From assembly GCA_031273705.1 (NCBI GenBank), contig JAISRJ010000019.1:1-7496 (forward strand): DNA of 7,496 nt, in the 5' to 3' direction. The stretch is from Clostridiales bacterium (GTDB lineage Bacteria; Bacillota; Clostridia; Lachnospirales; WQUN01). The position numbers were made by a program, and so were the translations under genes. This document shows, piece by piece, positions 5,804 to 7,496 of this stretch; position 1 is the stretch's first letter; every line of letters begins with the position of its first letter. Under the pieces are notes generated by a model. It worked only from the letters and a program-made list of their open reading frames with translations, searched no databases and had not been told where the DNA came from.

Positions 5804-7207
5804 TTAATCCGATTCGATTAACAGCTGAGAATCCTCACCGATATAAACCTGAACCCCGCTTAATTTACGGTTAATCGCGCGAGTTCGCACACCGACCAGC
5901 TTTTCTAACTCGGATCCGGCTTGGGTGATTCTATCCTGTGTCTTTTCCAAGATACCGCCGAAAATTTCAAATTCTTTCTTTACGGCACCCAGAGTCTTTT
6001 CTATTTGAGCCGCGCCCTTTTGAATTTGCAGGGTTTTAAAACCGACTTGCAGTGAATTCAGAAGAGCCGACAGAGTGGTCGGCCCGGCAACCATAATGCC
6101 TTCTTTGCGCAACTCCTCACAAAAAATTGGATTTCTGACTGTTTCGGAATACAACCCTTCGGTCGGCAAAAACATAATCGCAAAATTCGTGGTCTCCGGT
6201 GGGGAAATATATTTGTTTTTAATATCACCCGCAAAACTTCTAAGCCGCGCAAAGAGCGCCTTACGTGATCTGTCGATGGCTTCGGTGTCGGATTTTTCGT
6301 ATCCTTCCTCAAGCCTGTAATAATCTTCCAGTGGAAATTTCGAGTCGATTGGCAGGTATACATGCTGCCGCTCTTCGGCGCCGGGAAGTTTTACGGCATA
6401 TTCAACCCTGTCTTTGGAGCCTTTGAACGTGGGTACCTCAGTATCATACAAATGCGGCGGAAGCATATCTTCTATAATCTGTCCCAACTGAATTTCGCCC
6501 ATTATGCCACGGGTTTTCGTATTGGAAAGCACTTTATTAAGCGAACCGACAGATTCCGCCACACTGCGCATTTCGCCCAGCCCTTTGTTAACGCTTTCGA
6601 GTTGTGTGCTGACCGTTTCAAAAGATTTCTGCAAACGGGTTTCCAGAGTTTTTTCCAATTTCTCATCGACGGTTTGCCGCATTTCGTCCAGTTTCTTCTC
6701 GTTGCTTTCCCGCAATGTGACCAGTGAGGATTTCATCTCAGTTTGAATTTTGTCAAGTCGTTCGTCCAGTTTGTTGCGTATTTCTATCATGCTTTTGCCG
6801 GTTCTCTCCGAAAGATTAGTTAGCTTAGCGTTTTGGGATTCATTCGAGATTCTAAGCTGCTCGTTTACGTCAATCATAATCTTGTTTAGATTTTCGCCGG
6901 TCGCCCTGGAAAAAGCCGTAAGGGCTTTATGCTGCGAGTCTTTATTTTCCGATAAAATCATAGTAACAGAATCTTTGTTCTCGTTAAGAGCCGTGCCTAA
7001 AGAATCTCTAATCCGATTAAGTTTGCTGTCCAGTTCTTCCCGCAAAGCGCGGCTAGAGGCGTTTGTTTGCTGAATCAGCTCTGTGTGCATTCGCCGCTGT
7101 TCTTCTAATTTTCGGTCGTCTTCCACAGGTTCCGGTTTTTTTAACAACAAGATAATCTGTATCCCTAAGATCAGAATACTGAGAATTATAATTATAATGT
7201 CAGTCAT
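5804..7207 (-). CDS. rmuC: RmuC family protein, membrane-anchored coiled coil with nuclease-like domain
   Basis: RmuC proteins are associated in E. coli with limiting recombination between inverted repeats; the domain is distantly related to PD-(D/E)XK nucleases. The 467 residues match the family length (E. coli about 475). Residues 3-22 are almost all Ile/Leu and form one N-terminal membrane helix, followed by the basic KK. A long coiled coil runs from about 30 to 225, with recurring ENKDS and KLDE-type units. The conserved domain covers about 230-450: GEIQLGQIIED (Glu238), LPIDSKFPLEDYY (Asp288, Lys290), FLPTEGLYSE and GPTTLSALLNSL. The putative catalytic residues are intact. The gene ends in two consecutive TAA codons. 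ATG 7207 begins at the membrane helix; the ribosome binding site is poor (GGGGG). Its place before ispF, where ispD is usual, is uncommon. The biochemical role is inferred. Confidence 0.93.
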   Translation of the reverse strand: MTDIIIIILSILILGIQIILLLKKPEPVEDDRKLEEQRRMHTELIQQTNASSRALREELDSKLNRIRDSLGTALNENKDSVTMILSENKDSQHKALTAFSRATGENLNKIMIDVNEQLRISNESQNAKLTNLSERTGKSMIEIRNKLDERLDKIQTEMKSSLVTLRESNEKKLDEMRQTVDEKLEKTLETRLQKSFETVSTQLESVNKGLGEMRSVAESVGSLNKVLSNTKTRGIMGEIQLGQIIEDMLPPHLYDTEVPTFKGSKDRVEYAVKLPGAEERQHVYLPIDSKFPLEDYYRLEEGYEKSDTEAIDRSRKALFARLRSFAGDIKNKYISPPETTNFAIMFLPTEGLYSETVRNPIFCEELRKEGIMVAGPTTLSALLNSLQVGFKTLQIQKGAAQIEKTLGAVKKEFEIFGGILEKTQDRITQAGSELEKLVGVRTRAINRKLSGVQVYIGEDSQLLIESD

Positions 7208-7433
7208 TTTCGCCCCCAGTCATTTTCCAAATTTGTTCTTTTAGTTTTAGAATGTTCTTTGCCGCGTATAAGCATGAAATTCCACATCTTTCGCTTAAAT
7301 ATTTGTAATGAAGTCCGGAGATTCCGGCGGAGATTCCGGCAGTGACTCGATTTTTTCCTTAACCCGACTTTCGGCTGAAAAAGCGAAAAGCCCAGTAAAA
7401 TCAACCTTGAAATTTTCGATAGGTCACTACATT
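7208..7433. other. Region upstream of rmuC with no supported gene; possible decayed coding sequence
   Basis: No complete gene is convincing here. On the minus strand a TTG-started frame of 66 codons (7404 to 7204) ends as ATGA on the rmuC start, but it has no usable ribosome binding site and is unusually basic. Two other minus frames look more protein-like in turn. One reads VDFTGLFAFSAESRVKEKIE and ends in DFITNI. The other is shifted and reads HYKYLSERCGISCLYAAKN, ending in TGGEND at 7200. This frame switching could mean a frameshifted remnant, or simply a non-coding leader. I saw no good promoter. Confidence 0.35.
7317..7340. repeat. Perfect 12-base tandem duplication, two copies
   Basis: GGAGATTCCGGC occurs at 7317-7328 and again, without mismatch, at 7329-7340. 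A partial third unit precedes the pair (CCGG overlapping 7315-7318). The length is a multiple of three; in one minus-strand frame it reads PESP twice. It also allows a small GC-rich hairpin, CCGGA-GAT-TCCGG (7315-7327). Confidence 0.7.
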
Positions 7434-7496
7434 CTATTTGAAGCAGGACGAAACAATTTTTGTGGGATCTTTAATCCCAAGTTTTCTATAAATTTC
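7434..7496 (-). CDS. Possible C-terminal end of a LuxR-type regulator (start outside window)
   Basis: The minus strand is open from the window edge for 20 codons to a TAG at 7434-7436, reading EIYRKLGIKDPTKIVSSCFK. The segment IYRKLGIKDPTKIV resembles the end of a LuxR/NarL helix-turn-helix, where a recognition helix ending in YRKLG(V/I) is followed by an N/K-R-T-x-A/L-V type motif. The usual arginine is proline here. With 20 residues the match may be chance, and a second frame is also open for 22 codons (KFIENLGLKIPQKLFRPASN) ending in tandem stops, so the frame is not certain. If real, it is the gene upstream of rmuC and on the same strand. Confidence 0.3.
   Translation of the reverse strand, partial: EIYRKLGIKDPTKIVSSCFK
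7463..7479. other. Short hairpin near the window edge
   Basis: TGGGAT (7463-7468) pairs with ATCCCA (7474-7479) over a 5-base loop. On the plus strand it is followed by AGTTTTCTATAAATTT, a weak T-rich tail. If the overlapping minus-strand frame is coding, the hairpin may have no role. It is too short to call a terminator. Confidence 0.25.

Noticed and set aside
6058..6746. Open frames on both strands within rmuC
   Set aside because: They are other-frame readings of the conserved RmuC domain and its coiled coil, without start signals.
7204..7404. 66-codon minus-strand frame overlapping the rmuC start by ATGA
   Set aside because: It needs a TTG start with an AAGG directly abutting it, is very basic with irregular composition, and the neighbouring frames look more protein-like. 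The stop-start overlap alone is not enough to call a gene.
1..7496. CRISPR arrays, insertion sequences, tRNA or rRNA genes, phage or defence genes
   Set aside because: No regularly spaced repeats, transposase, integrase, tRNA-like cloverleaf or defence-family protein was recognised on either strand.

Overview
The window is a piece of an ordinary bacterial chromosome, most likely from the Clostridia (Firmicutes). The evidence is the gene set and order. Mini-RNase III (mrnC) and the YacP/Rae1-type NYN RNase sit in the Firmicutes-type run ispF-cysS-mrnC-rlmB-yacP, and a NifS/IscS-type desulfurase, an IscU-type scaffold and MnmA lie together on the opposite strand. Base composition looks intermediate (mid-40s % G+C by eye). 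The genus cannot be named from this sequence.

Plus strand, 1-2149: a sulfur-transfer operon. A cysteine desulfurase missing its N-terminal half (1-630) is followed by an IscU/NifU-N Fe-S scaffold (670-1107) and by mnmA (1088-2149), the tRNA U34 2-thiouridylase, whose start lies inside the scaffold gene. The desulfurase makes persulfide sulfur, which can go to Fe-S assembly or to tRNA thiolation. This MnmA carries three cysteines at the positions expected to hold an Fe-S cluster.

Minus strand, 7207 down to 2150: six genes reading rmuC, ispF, cysS, mrnC, rlmB, yacP. Apart from the 36-base gap between rmuC and ispF, every junction overlaps (23, 4, 41 and 4 bases), so cysS to yacP is almost certainly one co-transcribed, translationally coupled unit. 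The products are an isoprenoid enzyme (IspF), cysteinyl-tRNA synthetase, a 23S rRNA maturase, a 23S rRNA methyltransferase and a ribosome-associated RNase. This is mainly a translation and ribosome-maturation cluster. The usual upstream partner ispD is not there; rmuC occupies that place.

The two operons converge at 2149/2150 with no base between their stop codons and no recognisable intrinsic terminator on either strand. The right end (7208-7496) has no convincing complete gene. It holds a possible C-terminal scrap of a LuxR-type regulator, a perfect 12-base tandem repeat and short open stretches in shifting frames.

No new defence, mobile or biosynthetic system was found. The best leads are the tri-cysteine MnmA coupled to IscU, a possible dispersed-repeat sequence recruited as coding sequence at the mrnC/rlmB junction, the terminator-free convergent junction with its SD-like hairpin, and the degraded-looking region upstream of rmuC.
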